From contig NZ_JACYXL010000003.1 of NCBI RefSeq assembly GCF_014842995.1, positions 62,001 through 126,000 of the forward strand: a DNA stretch of 64,000 nt, in the 5' to 3' direction. The DNA comes from Rhodanobacter sp. 7MK24. GTDB lineage: Bacteria > Pseudomonadota > Gammaproteobacteria > Xanthomonadales > Rhodanobacteraceae. Made by a program: the position numbers and the translations under genes. This document shows, piece by piece, positions 35,228 through 44,515 of this stretch; position 1 is the stretch's first letter; each line of letters starts with the position of its first letter. Under the pieces are notes generated by a model that ran no database searches, was not told where the DNA came from, and saw only the letters and a list, made by a program, of their open reading frames with translations.

Positions 35228-36127
35228 ATGGCGACGCGATCGATGGGAGCGGGGGTCGGCTTTCGCTGGCTGTCCGACGGCATCCGTGTGGGTTTCAGTC
35301 ACCCGAAGCCATTGTTCGGAGGCGCCGCGGTACTGGTGGGGGTGTGCCTGCTGCCATCGCTGATCACGCTGCCGGTGCAATTCCACGAAATGAGCGCCGG
35401 CCGGCCGCCGAGCGCAACCCTTTCGTTCATGCTCATGGCGCTCTCCGCGCTGTTCGGGCTACTGATCATTCCGCTCTACGCGGGCTACCTGCAGCTGGTG
35501 GATGCAGCCGAACGGGAGCGGGAAGCACGCGTATCCGGCATTTTCAATCCCTACCGGCAAGGCGAGGCGTGGCGGTTGATCGGGCTCGGCGTGGCGAATT
35601 TCGTGGTCTACATCGCCGGGGTCGCGATCATCGTTCTGGCCACCGGAGGCGGCATCGCCCGCTGGTACATGCAGGTGTTGGCGGGACAGGCCGCCCACCA
35701 GTTGCCGCCGGCGCTCCCCGATGGCTTCTGGAGCGCCATCGCCTTGTTCATGGTGTTTGGCCTCTGGATGATGGGCTACTACGCAATCAGCCTCGGCCAG
35801 GTGGCCCTGAACAAGCGCAGCGTGTTCGGCGCCATCGGCGACGGCGCCATCGGCGCATTCAAGAACGCATTGCCGCTCTTCGTGTTTGCCTTGGTTTCCG
35901 TTCTTCTCTGGCTCGCCGCGGTCGTCGTCTTTGTCATCGTGGCGATGGTGCTTGCCTTGGTCGCGAGGCTGATCAGCCCCTGGCTGACGTTCGTGGTGCT
36001 GATCCCGCTGTATGTCGGGCTGCTGTTGTTTATGTTCAGCGCAATGTTCGGGGTCATGTACCACTTGTGGCGCGACGTGTGCGGTGGCGACACGGCGATC
36101 GCCATGCCTCCGCCGCTGATCGCCTGA
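35228..36127 (+). CDS. Multi-pass membrane protein (BPSS1780-like)
   Basis: 299 residues with about six hydrophobic helices (LFGGAAVLVGVCLLPSLI, LMALSALFGLLIIPLYAGY, FVVYIAGVAIIVLATGG, FWSAIALFMVFGLWMMGYYAI, LFVFALVSVLLWLAAVVVFV, LTFVVLIPLYVGLLLFMF) and an N-terminal WLSDGIRVGFSHP segment. It resembles the BPSS1780 membrane-protein family of unknown function. A strong AGGGGAGAGGGG precedes ATG 35228. Confidence 0.8.
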   Translation: MATRSMGAGVGFRWLSDGIRVGFSHPKPLFGGAAVLVGVCLLPSLITLPVQFHEMSAGRPPSATLSFMLMALSALFGLLIIPLYAGYLQLVDAAEREREARVSGIFNPYRQGEAWRLIGLGVANFVVYIAGVAIIVLATGGGIARWYMQVLAGQAAHQLPPALPDGFWSAIALFMVFGLWMMGYYAISLGQVALNKRSVFGAIGDGAIGAFKNALPLFVFALVSVLLWLAAVVVFVIVAMVLALVARLISPWLTFVVLIPLYVGLLLFMFSAMFGVMYHLWRDVCGGDTAIAMPPPLIA

Positions 36128-36166
36128 TCCGCGCCCTTCGCGCGCAAGCCAGGGCGGCGGCGGAAA

Positions 36167-36193
36167 GGGGCGTGCAGTGACGGATCACGCCCC
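36167..36193. terminator. Inverted repeat between convergent genes
   Basis: GGGGCGTG and CACGCCCC (8-bp perfect arms, 11-base loop) sit between the membrane-protein and RidA genes. There is no T tract; a possible bidirectional terminator. Confidence 0.3.
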
Positions 36194-36199
36194 TGGACT

Positions 36200-36544
36200 T
36201 CAGATCGCCGCGGTTACCACGATTTCCACCTTCCACTCCGGCCTGGCCAGCCTCGCCTCCACCGTGGCACGCGCCGGCCCTTGGCCAGGCACCACCCATT
36301 CGTCCCACACCCGGTTCATGTCGGCGAAGTCGGCGATGTCGGCAAGGAAGATCTGTGCGCGGAGGATGCGTGTCTTGTCGCTGCTCGCCTGCGCCAGCAG
36401 CGCATCGATGGCCGCCAAGACCTGACGCGTCTGCCCCGCGACATCCGCGCTGTCGTCCTCGGCGACCTGGCCGGCGAGATAGGCGATGCCGTTGTGGACC
36501 GTGGCCTCGGACATGCGCGGGCCGGCGTCGATGCGGTGGATCAT
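36200..36544 (-). CDS. RidA-family (YjgF/UK114) protein
   Basis: 114 residues covering one YjgF/RidA domain: MIHRIDAGPRMSEATVHNGIAYLAGQVAED, then LAAIDALLAQASSDKTRILRAQIFLADIADFADMNRVWDEWV and the terminal PARATVEARLARPEWKVEIVVTAA with the conserved arginine (PARATVE). The family deaminates reactive enamine/imine intermediates; this shorter R-T-V-E version may be a paralogue with another substrate. ATG 36544 has GGAG twelve bases upstream. Confidence 0.9.
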   Translation of the reverse strand: MIHRIDAGPRMSEATVHNGIAYLAGQVAEDDSADVAGQTRQVLAAIDALLAQASSDKTRILRAQIFLADIADFADMNRVWDEWVVPGQGPARATVEARLARPEWKVEIVVTAAI

Positions 36545-36689
36545 GCGGGAGAACTCCGTCAGTGAATGGAAAGACGTCGGTGCGTGGCGCCGACGTCGAG
36601 ACGAAGCATCGGTCACCGCGCATCGACCGGCAAGCGCAGCCGGAAAGCGCTGCGCATCATCGCCAGGCAACGCCGTGCCCTCACCGCTC

Positions 36690-37409
36690 CTACATCGACG
36701 GCGCAGGCGTTCCGTCCGACCATTTGTCGGTCGGTATCATGAACTCGTCGATCGGTTCGGGGAGACCGTGAAACTGCGGGTTCAGCATCACCGGCGAACC
36801 CGGCAAGTCGGCGCCCCAATTCGTGCCAAGCGGGGTATAGAACATCAGGTGCGGGACCCAGTGTCCCGCCTCGTCGTTCAGATAGCCCTGCTTCGACATC
36901 ATGTAGCACATCGCGCCGGGTTCCAGCGGCGGGAACGCCTTGCTCGCCAGCGCAGCCTTGATGTCGCCCATGATCTGGTCCTTGGATCGTCCAGCGAGCG
37001 CCAGCTCCGTCCGCTTGAAGGTCATCGGCAGGATCGATCGCGCCGCCGGCGGATTCAGGCACATCGGTCCGCGCAATCTGGGATTCCAGAATTCCGGAAA
37101 ATCGAACTGCGCCGTCCAGGCTCGGTCGACCAGGCACACAAAGCCGTTCTTGCCCTTGACCGCCGTGACGTAACCGTGGGGCCCGAGCACCAGGACCGTT
37201 GCGTCCCCGGTAATGGACTTGGGCGCCGCGCTGCGTGCCAGGGCGATTTCCGCATCGCGATCTGCCATCAGGTATTGCGACAGCGGTGCCATGACCGGAT
37301 AGGCATGCGGCGGATTCTGGGCTGGCGAACCTTGTGCAGCGGCCACGACCATGGCCAGGAACACGCCAAGTGTCTTGCCGATCTTCCAGCGGCCGGTAAC
37401 TTGCTTCAT
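36690..37409 (-). CDS. Secreted protein of unknown function
   Basis: 239 residues. Signal peptide KIGKTLGVFLAMVVAAAQGSPAQ, then a domain with VLVLGPHGYVTAVKGKNGFVCLVDRAW, FWNPRLRGPMCLNPPAARSILPM and HLMFYTPLGTNWGADLPGSPVM. I know similar exported proteins only as hypothetical. The start has GGGAG twelve bases upstream. Confidence 0.75.
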   Translation of the reverse strand: MKQVTGRWKIGKTLGVFLAMVVAAAQGSPAQNPPHAYPVMAPLSQYLMADRDAEIALARSAAPKSITGDATVLVLGPHGYVTAVKGKNGFVCLVDRAWTAQFDFPEFWNPRLRGPMCLNPPAARSILPMTFKRTELALAGRSKDQIMGDIKAALASKAFPPLEPGAMCYMMSKQGYLNDEAGHWVPHLMFYTPLGTNWGADLPGSPVMLNPQFHGLPEPIDEFMIPTDKWSDGTPAPSM

Positions 37410-37636
37410 TGCAGTTCTCCCGTCTGATCGCGTAGGTGTGGTGGATTCGGAACTGGCTCGATCCGGATCGCTTCCCGCTGGCATCCACGGCTGCTGGCAC
37501 CAGCGGGCGATCCTCGCCTATGACGAACGAGGAAGCAGGAAATCGACATACCGGGCACCGAGCCCTGCTCGATCGCGGCACACGTACGCCCGGCAACCCA
37601 AGAGGGCTCTGTCCGATTACATCCGGGTCGACGCAG

Positions 37637-38305
37637 TCAGCTCAGCGCGTAAGGGCCGCCGCGCTCCAGCGCGCGGCGATAGGCCGGCCGTTGCTGCACG
37701 CGGCTCACGAAAGCGGCGACATGCGGCAGCCTGCCGCCCAATCCGCTGCGCGCCATGGCCACTTCCATCGGAAAGCTCATCTGGATGTCGGCCGCACTGA
37801 ATTCGTCACCCACGAACCAGCCAGTCTGCGCCAGCTCGTTGTTGACGTAATCCAGGTGCAACGCCAGTTGCGGATCGACGAAGGCCGACTGCAACTTGCC
37901 GGCGATCCGCTGCGCGATCGGCCTGGCGAAGAACGACATGGGCGCCGTGGCGATGCGCATCGCCACCAGCTTGAGCAGCAGCGGCGGCATGGCCGAACCC
38001 TCGGCGTAATGCAGCCAATAGTTGAAGCGCAGCCTTTCCGGCGTGCCGCGCGGCGGTGCCAGGCGGCCCGTGTCGTAGCGGTCGACGAGGTAGTCGACGA
38101 TCGCTCCCGACTCCGCGATCACTTGGCCGCCATCCTCGATCAACGGTGACTTGCCCAGCGGATGGACCGCCCGCAGCTCCGACGGCGCCAGCATCGTCTT
38201 CGGATCGCGCTGGTACTTGCGGATCTCGTAGGGGACGTCCAGTTCCTCCAACAGCCAGAGCACGCGCTGGGAGCGCGAGTTGTTGAGGTGGTGGACGGTC
38301 AGCAT
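37637..38305 (-). CDS. Glutathione S-transferase family protein
   Basis: 222 residues: an N-terminal thioredoxin-like domain (LTVHHLNNSRSQRVLWLLEELDVPYEI, HPLGKSPLIEDGGQVIAESGAIVDYLV, with the S-x-R catalytic region and the E-S-G-A glutathione-binding turn) and a C-terminal helical domain (GDEFSAADIQMSFPMEVA). Expected to be a cytosolic GST; substrate unknown. The upstream ribosome binding site is weak. Confidence 0.92.
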   Translation of the reverse strand: MLTVHHLNNSRSQRVLWLLEELDVPYEIRKYQRDPKTMLAPSELRAVHPLGKSPLIEDGGQVIAESGAIVDYLVDRYDTGRLAPPRGTPERLRFNYWLHYAEGSAMPPLLLKLVAMRIATAPMSFFARPIAQRIAGKLQSAFVDPQLALHLDYVNNELAQTGWFVGDEFSAADIQMSFPMEVAMARSGLGGRLPHVAAFVSRVQQRPAYRRALERGGPYALS

Positions 38306-38593
38306 GGCGCGTCACCGGTACAGTGGGTGAGGTGGCCAGAAGGCTAGCATGGTGACCGGCACGTAGATGTACAAAGCGCCAACGAGGCACCACGCCAATC
38401 CGCACGGAACCCTTGGTGAAAAAATCTGTCTACCGGTGTCGGTCGCGACACGCGCTGACGACATGCGTAAGTTTGCGCGGGCAATCGGCTTGAATGAGGC
38501 TTTGTCATCGAACGTTCCGGGCAGGGCCTACATCAACGCGAGGGGGATCGTACGCGCGGCCTGGCCTGGCTCGACGGCGAAACGCGTGCGAAC

Positions 38594-39580
38594 TTGAGTC
38601 AGCGGCGCTGGCGACAACCAGGGCTGACGCGTCAGACGCGGGTGCTCGTGCTGGCCTCGGTATTGGCACTGCACGCAGTGTTCGCATGGATGATGTGGTA
38701 CGCGATGCAGCTCGCGCCGCAACATCCGGCGGCAGTGTCTGCCGATGGCGATCAAGTGCTGATCGTGCGCGTGCTGGACCGTTCCAGCACGCCACGCGCC
38801 GTGTCGCCGCCTGCGCCACTCGCGCTGCCAAAGCCAGTGCCCCAACAACAGATTGCAGCCCCACCCGCTCACCCCGTGTCGCACGAGAAATCGCGTCGTG
38901 ACGCGATGGTCGTGCAGGATCATTCAGCGGCCCCTGTGCCGGCGGCCTCCGCAGCTACGCCGGACACCAGCAGCCTGTTCGCCAAGGACGGATCGATACG
39001 GCTGCCGTCCTCGCTGACGGACACCTCGACCGCAGCAAGCGCCGAGACCAAGCCGGCCAAACCGGCGGACGATCGCCGGATCATGCAGCACGACAGCAAC
39101 CACATGCACTACAAGGCAACCCGTTTCGAAAAATACTTCCCGCCGCCTAACGAGACGGCCGGCGGTGCGGTAGGTCGCCATATCGGCGATGCCATCCAGG
39201 CGATCGCCAAAAGCGTGTGCGACCCCAGCAAGCGCAGCACCGCTTCCAACCTGCTTTGCGGCGTGTCGCCCCCGCCACCCTCGCCCAAGGATGGCGACGA
39301 GCGCCTCAATCTGCCGCCGCCACCGCTGGCCGCCGATCCGCATCCAGCCAAGCTTCCGCCGTTGTCCACCTGCATCGCCGAGTACAACGACACCAAGCCG
39401 CTGTCGGACGGCTGTCCGATAAACACGCCCGACCTGGCCTTCAAGGCCGAGATGCGGGAGTGCATCGATCTGTTCCGTGCAGGCAAGCGCCTCAAGACCT
39501 GGTGCCCGGCCGATACGGCCAGGCGCGCTGCCGCCGAGTCGTCCACGCCGGCGGCTTCCGCGAGCACAGGCTTGCACTGA
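38594..39580 (+). CDS. Membrane-anchored proline-rich protein of unknown function
   Basis: Up to 328 residues: one N-terminal transmembrane helix (VLVLASVLALHAVFAWMMWYAM), a Pro/Ala-rich linker (about 60-165), then a C-terminal domain with five Cys (SVCDPS, LLCGVS, STCIAEYND, DGCPIN, RECIDLF). The layout is TonB-like, but no TonB C-terminal motif is seen. The start is uncertain: TTG 38594 is the first candidate in an open frame that continues further upstream without an ATG, so an upstream non-ATG start is possible. Confidence 0.65.
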   Translation: MSQRRWRQPGLTRQTRVLVLASVLALHAVFAWMMWYAMQLAPQHPAAVSADGDQVLIVRVLDRSSTPRAVSPPAPLALPKPVPQQQIAAPPAHPVSHEKSRRDAMVVQDHSAAPVPAASAATPDTSSLFAKDGSIRLPSSLTDTSTAASAETKPAKPADDRRIMQHDSNHMHYKATRFEKYFPPPNETAGGAVGRHIGDAIQAIAKSVCDPSKRSTASNLLCGVSPPPPSPKDGDERLNLPPPPLAADPHPAKLPPLSTCIAEYNDTKPLSDGCPINTPDLAFKAEMRECIDLFRAGKRLKTWCPADTARRAAAESSTPAASASTGLH

Positions 39581-40070
39581 TGCGCGAATCCCGGCGCTTT
39601 CCTTCCGGGAACCACCGCACGCGACGACAGTCATAGACCGTGGCGTGAGATCGGGAAGGCTTGCAGCCGGGCAGCCACAGATCGGGTGTGCGGGCAGCAA
39701 CCATGTATCTGCGGCACCGGCTGCAAACCTTCCCGATTTCCGCGGCGTCGGGCAAAAGATCGCGAGGACCATGCGGGCGCCGCGGCGAACCCACTCGCCC
39801 CCACTTCGCCCCATGCACACCCGGTCGAATCCCGACACTCGCCCTCGCCCCTGGACGCAGAAACACGATCTTCCAGCGCCTTTCCGCTGCGCAAGCTTCT
39901 TCGCTTGAAATGGACGTCCAAACGATTCGAACGAAAAAGAACGACCCTCTAGTCAAGTGCACACGACTTTTGGCACGGCTCCTTCTGGCACATGTGCGCC
40001 CGCGCCCCGATGAACTTCCATGGGCACCGCCGGCGACTCTGCGCTCGGCCAACCCAAAGGAATTGAGTCC
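39581..40070. other. Gene-free stretch with long imperfect hairpin
   Basis: 490 bases; the minus-strand frames here are Arg-rich shadows. Its notable content is the 94-base stem-loop at 39647-39740. A good ribosome binding site (AAAGGA) for the next gene is at its right end. Confidence 0.6.
39647..39740. repeat. Long inverted repeat (24-bp arms)
   Basis: The left arm 39647-39670 (GAGATCGGGAAGG then TTGCAGCCGG) pairs with the right arm 39717-39740 (CCGGCTGCAA then CCTTCCCGATTTC) with one mismatch and one G-T pair. The 46-base loop holds a second, smaller stem (GCCACAGAT with ATCTGCGGC). It could be a folded RNA, or a REP/MITE-like element. Confidence 0.7.
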
Positions 40071-41231
40071 ATGTCTAAAGTCACATTGGCTGTGGCGATT
40101 GTTCTCTCCATCGCGGCGCTCCACGCAAATGCGGCTGTCGCCACTCCGATGACGTCCGGCGATGAAGTCGATCAGGCCGTCAAGCAGTACATGCAGGCTC
40201 ACAAGATCCCCGGCGCCTCCGTTGCCATCATCGAAGACGGCAAGGTGGTGAAGGAGTCCAACTACGGCCTGGCCAGCGTCGAGCTTGGCGTGCCGGTAAC
40301 CAACGACACGCAGTACACACTCGCTTCCACCACCAAGGAGTTCACCGCGGTCGCGATCATGACCCTGGTGCAAGAGGGCAAACTGTCGCTGGACAAACCC
40401 GTCCGCAGCTACTTGCCGGAGCTTCCGGCCAGCTGGGGTGCGGTGACCCTGCGGCATTGCCTCTCGCACACATCAGGCCTGCCCGATGCGGTTGCCGCCG
40501 ACGACGTCAACGTCACGCCGCTGGCGGGCACGCAGGCCGAGTTGATGAAGCTGCTGGTCACCCGCCCGGTGGGCGAACCCGGTGCAAAAACGGTCTACAA
40601 CCAGACCGAATACATGCTGTTGGCGGAAGTGATCGAGCGCGTCACTGGCAAGCCCTTCAGGACTTACATCGATGATCGTCTCCTCAAGCCTCTCGGCATC
40701 ACCGATATGCACTGGGGCGATTCCTGGGAGGTGATCCCGGGACGCGCGTCGCTCTACACCACGCTGGAGCCGACGCCCGATCGCTCGAAGCTGCAACTGG
40801 ATGCCAAGGGCCGGCCCGTGGAGTCCACGTCCGGCATCCACGCCTTCGGATCGAAAGGCATTCCCGAGTTCCTGTCGCCCGCAGCGGGGCTCAACGCGAA
40901 CATCGGCGCGATAGCGAAATGGGAATCCGCGCTCTGGAGCGGAAAGGTCATCAAGCCGGAAACCCTGGCCATGATGGGCACGCCCTACAAACTCCACGAC
41001 GGGTCTGCGGGCGATTTCGGCTTGGAGTTGATGCCCTATCCGCTGCCTGCGACGGGAGAGTCCAGCGTGTCCTCGGGCGGTGGCGCAGCCGTGTGGATCA
41101 CCACGATCCCCGGGAGCCATCTCACGGCCATCGTGCTGACCAATCTCCAGGGGTGCATGCCCCCGATGCTGGCAGCGGAAGTGCTGCAGGCCTACGAGAA
41201 GCAGGCCAGGGTCACAGGGCGAAAATCGTAG
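40071..41231 (+). CDS. Beta-lactamase-family serine hydrolase
   Basis: 386 residues. A signal peptide ends ANAAVA, then a class-C beta-lactamase/DD-peptidase-like domain: catalytic S86-x-x-K89 in LASTTKEFTAVAIM, LRHCLSHTSGLPD, and VYNQTEYMLLAEVIERVTGK at the tyrosine motif (Y-N-Q rather than the common Y-S-N). SVSSGGGAAVWITTIP stands where the third motif belongs. Probably a periplasmic esterase or peptidase rather than an antibiotic-resistance enzyme. ATG 40071 follows AAAGGA. Confidence 0.88.
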   Translation: MSKVTLAVAIVLSIAALHANAAVATPMTSGDEVDQAVKQYMQAHKIPGASVAIIEDGKVVKESNYGLASVELGVPVTNDTQYTLASTTKEFTAVAIMTLVQEGKLSLDKPVRSYLPELPASWGAVTLRHCLSHTSGLPDAVAADDVNVTPLAGTQAELMKLLVTRPVGEPGAKTVYNQTEYMLLAEVIERVTGKPFRTYIDDRLLKPLGITDMHWGDSWEVIPGRASLYTTLEPTPDRSKLQLDAKGRPVESTSGIHAFGSKGIPEFLSPAAGLNANIGAIAKWESALWSGKVIKPETLAMMGTPYKLHDGSAGDFGLELMPYPLPATGESSVSSGGGAAVWITTIPGSHLTAIVLTNLQGCMPPMLAAEVLQAYEKQARVTGRKS

Positions 41232-41286
41232 ATCGAAGCGCGCACGTATCGCCCACGCCAATCCGACAAAAAGCGACAAGGACAAC

Positions 41287-41314
41287 GAGGGCGATGCCCC
41301 ATGGCATCGCCCTC
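41287..41314. terminator. Hairpin between convergent genes
   Basis: GAGGGCGATGCC, loop CCAT and GGCATCGCCCTC: perfect 12-bp arms, 55 bases past the serine-hydrolase stop and 86 before the end of the convergent gene. No T tract follows on either strand. Confidence 0.5.
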
Positions 41315-41400
41315 CAACTGTTCGATGTCACAGCACGCCGCACCCGCACGTCGTACGCGCCGGCCGACACCCGCCAGGCATTGTCCCGACACCTTTTCCC

Positions 41401-42051
41401 TTAACGAACCATCGATGGCGGCGGTGGCGGCGGCGCGGGTGGAGCCGGCGGCTCGCCTGTGAGCGAGTGATGCGCCAGATACAACTGGCCATGCCCCATG
41501 GCGAGAAATTGTCCATCGTCGGCGCAAGGTTGGCGATACATCGAACCGAGAACCAGCCCGGCGATCCGCATGTTTGCCACGTTGTAGGCCGTGGTGCCCG
41601 TTTCAGGGAAAGTCGGCGCCCAGTGCCACGCGGCGGGAACGTGTTTCAGGGTGACTACGTCTTTCGCTATTCCCTGTATGTACGTGCCGTCTTTGAACAA
41701 CACCCAGTAGAACAGGCGCGAGTGACCGTTCCTCCCGCATGCGGTGCTTCCCTGCTCCTTCGCCAGACCTTCGCGAAAACCGTCGGCGAACGCCTGGCGG
41801 ATGCTGCGCAACTTCGCACCGTGGTCCGGCAGATCATCGGGTTGCACACCTGCTGCCGGTTCGTCCAGATAAGGAGCCTGCACGGAAAACGGAAAATCGC
41901 CCAGCTTGCTTGCGTAGTAATCGCCGCCATACTCGATGCTCAGCCAATGCGGCGGCATGAGTTCGTTTGCGTTGCTGCCACTGCTGGAATCGGCGGCGTA
42001 AAGCACACCGCTGAACATAAGGAACGCGGCGACAAAGAGCCTCCTGCACAT
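41401..42051 (-). CDS. Secreted protein of unknown function with proline tail
   Basis: 216 residues: signal peptide CRRLFVAAFLMFSGVLYAADS, a domain with PPHWLSIEYGGDYYASKLGDFPFSV, RSIRQAFADGFREGLAKEQG and RLFYWVLFKDGTYIQGIAKDVVTL, and a C-terminal proline run (PPAPPAPPPPPP). No family recognised. ATG 42051 follows AAGGAAGG, so I reject the in-frame extension to 42126. Confidence 0.72.
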   Translation of the reverse strand: MCRRLFVAAFLMFSGVLYAADSSSGSNANELMPPHWLSIEYGGDYYASKLGDFPFSVQAPYLDEPAAGVQPDDLPDHGAKLRSIRQAFADGFREGLAKEQGSTACGRNGHSRLFYWVLFKDGTYIQGIAKDVVTLKHVPAAWHWAPTFPETGTTAYNVANMRIAGLVLGSMYRQPCADDGQFLAMGHGQLYLAHHSLTGEPPAPPAPPPPPPSMVR

Positions 42052-42264
42052 CCGGCACCTTCCTTTCAGATTGATGGGTTCCGACTCGTCTGCCGCCAAA
42101 AGCGCGCTCTGACCGCCGTGTCGCACCGGTCATGCCGACGGAGTCCTTACGGCAAGTGGATCCCAGTCCGCTTTTCCAAGTCAGACAAAGTAGCGGCAAA
42201 CTCTCAGCGGGCGATGGCGCCGCGAGCACGCCGCACCATGACGGCCACGCCGCGCATCAACACT

Positions 42265-42654
42265 TCAATCGATGCGCAACCAGTTCAGGAACAGGCCATG
42301 CTCATGGTCTTCAGCCCGATACCCCTCGCGCACTTCGACCACCTGTCCCCAACCCATATGGGCGGCGCCATCGTCCTGCTGGCTGTCGACCCTCAGGCGC
42401 TCTCCCAGCGGGACGGGGAAGCGCGTCACCAGCACCATGGTGGTCTCGTTCCGAGCGACCATCAGCGCTGGCTTGCTGATCGTGCTGGCCTTCACCCAGT
42501 CCGTGTTGATGTGGATCCGCACTTCCTGCGGCGGCAGGTTGCTGCGATTCTCCAGCCGCCAGCTGTCGGCTTTCTCCAGCAGCGAACTCAGAAGCGGATC
42601 GCTCCAGTCGACCGCGCCGATTGAAACGCTAGAGCGTGACTTCTCGTGGCCCAT
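42265..42654 (-). CDS. Small soluble protein of unknown function
   Basis: 129 residues: MGHEKSRSSVSIGAVDW, then a beta-rich domain with EVRIHINTDWVKASTISKPALMVARNETTMVLVTRFPVPLGERLRVDSQQ and GWGQVVEVREGYRAEDHEHGLFLNWL. The VxxxFPVPLGERLRV...GxVV pattern recalls PilZ-type barrels, but the RxxxR motif is not evident, so I leave it unnamed. GAGGGGGAGCC before ATG 42654 supports this start over 42831. Confidence 0.65.
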   Translation of the reverse strand: MGHEKSRSSVSIGAVDWSDPLLSSLLEKADSWRLENRSNLPPQEVRIHINTDWVKASTISKPALMVARNETTMVLVTRFPVPLGERLRVDSQQDDGAAHMGWGQVVEVREGYRAEDHEHGLFLNWLRID

Positions 42655-43116
42655 GGCTCCCCCTCGTTGGACCGGGCGCGAACGCGCGCGTGCGCGATCG
42701 TGGACAGTCCGGCAGCGATACGCGACGAAGCCGCACCGCAACAGTAGCCATGCAAGCCTGGCTATCGCGGCAACATACCAGAACTGCCGCCGAGTGGCGG
42801 AGCGTGGTCGCCCGGGTTCATGCCGCACCATGCCGCGGCATCATGCAGGCCCGGAAGCGGGCCAACGAGGCCAGGCCCATTCCCAGTCGCGTGCCGGCCA
42901 AACGTGCCCCTCCGAGCCGCATTTTCTTCGATCGCCCTGGCTATGCCGGCCCGATGCAGCTGGCCCGTCGTACCAACGGACCGACCAGGAATGATCGGCA
43001 TGCAAAATCTTGCGAACCCGGATCTGTGCCGAAGGAAGCGCGTCCCGCCCTGCCTCTTCCTTGAGAAAACGCACTCCGCCCTGATGCTCTTGGCCATCTG
43101 CCCTGTCCACGTGGCC
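42655..43116. other. Gene-free stretch ahead of mtfA
   Basis: 462 bases without a convincing gene; the open frame into mtfA from 42820 has shadow composition. It contains a small perfect hairpin GGCCCG-gaag-CGGGCC at 42848-42863. Confidence 0.5.
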
Positions 43117-43872
43117 ATGCTCGACAAAATCAGAAACTGGCGCGTACGCCGCCTCGTCGCCCGGCACCCGATCGCCGAACCGCTATGGCAGGACGCGCTC
43201 CGACGATGCGCCGTGGCGCGTGCGCTGGGGGCTTCCGACCAGGCCGCGCTGCGTGTGCTGGCAACGCTGTTCCTGGACAGCAAGTCGCTGGAACCGACCA
43301 AGGGCTTGCAGCTCGACGACGCCGACCGTGTCCTGCTCGCGGCGCACGCCTGCGTACCCATACTGAAACTGGGCCTGGACTGGTACGACGGTTGGCACAG
43401 CGTCATCGTCTACCCGGATGCCTTCGTACCACACCGTACAAAAACCGATGCCGCAGGCGTGGTTCACCAGACCGCCACCGCGCTGGCCGGCGAGGCCTGG
43501 GGGCGCGGGCCGGTGATCCTGTCGTGGGCAGATGTGCTGAATGCCGGGAAGAAGCCGGGGCACAACGTGGTGATCCACGAAATGGCGCACAAGCTCGATC
43601 TGCTCAACGGGGACGCCAACGGCTTCCCGCCCCTGCACCGTCGCATGGACCGCCGCGTGTGGACACGGGTTTTCTCCAGCGCGTGGGATCACCTGCAGGA
43701 GCAGCAACGCAACGGCACCGAGTTGCCGCTCGACCCGTATGCCCTGGAGAGCCCGGCCGAATTCTTTGCGGTAGCTAGCGAGCAGTTTTTCGAGAGCCCG
43801 GCAGTCTTGCGTCAGCAGCTGCCGGACGTCTATCGGCAACTCGAGCAGTTTTACCGGCAGCATCCATTCTGA
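43117..43872 (+). CDS. mtfA: MtfA-family zinc peptidase
   Basis: 251 residues of the MtfA family: ALRVLATLFLDSKSLEPTKGLQLDD, HTKTD-like HRTKTDAAGVV, GPVILSWADVL, and the zinc site HEMAHKLD (H154, E155, H158) with the third-ligand region SPAEFFAVASEQFFE. In E. coli MtfA is a cytosolic aminopeptidase that binds the Mlc glucose repressor; whether that partner exists here is unknown. The start is uncertain between ATG 43117 (MLDKIRNW) and 43084. It is not linked to sugar-transport genes. Confidence 0.9.
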   Translation: MLDKIRNWRVRRLVARHPIAEPLWQDALRRCAVARALGASDQAALRVLATLFLDSKSLEPTKGLQLDDADRVLLAAHACVPILKLGLDWYDGWHSVIVYPDAFVPHRTKTDAAGVVHQTATALAGEAWGRGPVILSWADVLNAGKKPGHNVVIHEMAHKLDLLNGDANGFPPLHRRMDRRVWTRVFSSAWDHLQEQQRNGTELPLDPYALESPAEFFAVASEQFFESPAVLRQQLPDVYRQLEQFYRQHPF

Positions 43873-43959
43873 GTGTCGCTACGGGCACCCCGAGCATCGA
43901 GAAGCACGTGGTGAGGTCGGCTTGCAGAACCGCAGGATGGTACGTATTGCATTGCGCGC

Positions 43960-44460
43960 TTACGGCTTTGACGCGGGTGTCGCCTGATAAAACACATTCG
44001 ACCAGGCACCCTTCCGCTTCATCCACAAAGACGAGGCGTAGCTGTCGAGCCGGAAGGCTTTCCCGTGATCGAGGCCCGCCGCCACCACGCGATAGGTGAC
44101 GAGCGCAGCATTCTGCGCGACGAAGCGAACCTCGAATCCCGAGAGCGCACATTGATCGAAGCGCACCTGCGCATCCATGGCAGATTCCTCGCTGGCGCCC
44201 CTTCCCACCACGCCACTCTCGGTAAGCGTGATGAAGTCCGGGGCATGAAAGGCCTGGTAAGCACTGGCGTTGCGCTGGATCGCCAAGTTCCAGCTGGCCC
44301 GTTCTTCCGCAATCAAGCGCTGGGCAACGGCGTCGTTCGTCGCTGCGGCGGCAGGAAGAGGGTTGGAGGCAGCACTGCACACGGCCAGCGGAGTGGCGTG
44401 GACGGCCCATGGCAGGCAGATGATGGCCACAAAGGCAAAAGATATTCGGATATTTGTCAT
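43960..44460 (-). CDS. Secreted DUF4440/SnoaL-like (NTF2-fold) protein
   Basis: 166 residues: signal peptide ISFAFVAIICLPWAVHA, then a cone-shaped NTF2-like domain with AEERASWNLAIQRNASAYQAFHAPDFITLTESGVVGRG, ALVTYRVVAAG and SSLWMKRKGAWSNVFYQATP, the DUF4440 pattern. Ligand or activity unknown. It is divergent from the Lrp-type gene with only 55 bases between, so it may be that regulator's target. Confidence 0.85.
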   Translation of the reverse strand: MTNIRISFAFVAIICLPWAVHATPLAVCSAASNPLPAAAATNDAVAQRLIAEERASWNLAIQRNASAYQAFHAPDFITLTESGVVGRGASEESAMDAQVRFDQCALSGFEVRFVAQNAALVTYRVVAAGLDHGKAFRLDSYASSLWMKRKGAWSNVFYQATPASKP

Positions 44461-44492
44461 AAATTCAGAATGTCATTAGGATCAATAAACCG

Positions 44493-44505
44493 TCAATCGA
44501 ATTGA
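44493..44505. promoter_or_regulatory. Inverted repeat in the DUF4440 / Lrp divergent promoter
   Basis: TCAAT-CGA-ATTGA, 5-bp perfect arms, eleven bases before the Lrp-type start. A plausible autoregulatory site; the surrounding 55 bases are AT-rich. Confidence 0.4.
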
Positions 44506-44515
44506 TTTCGTAACC

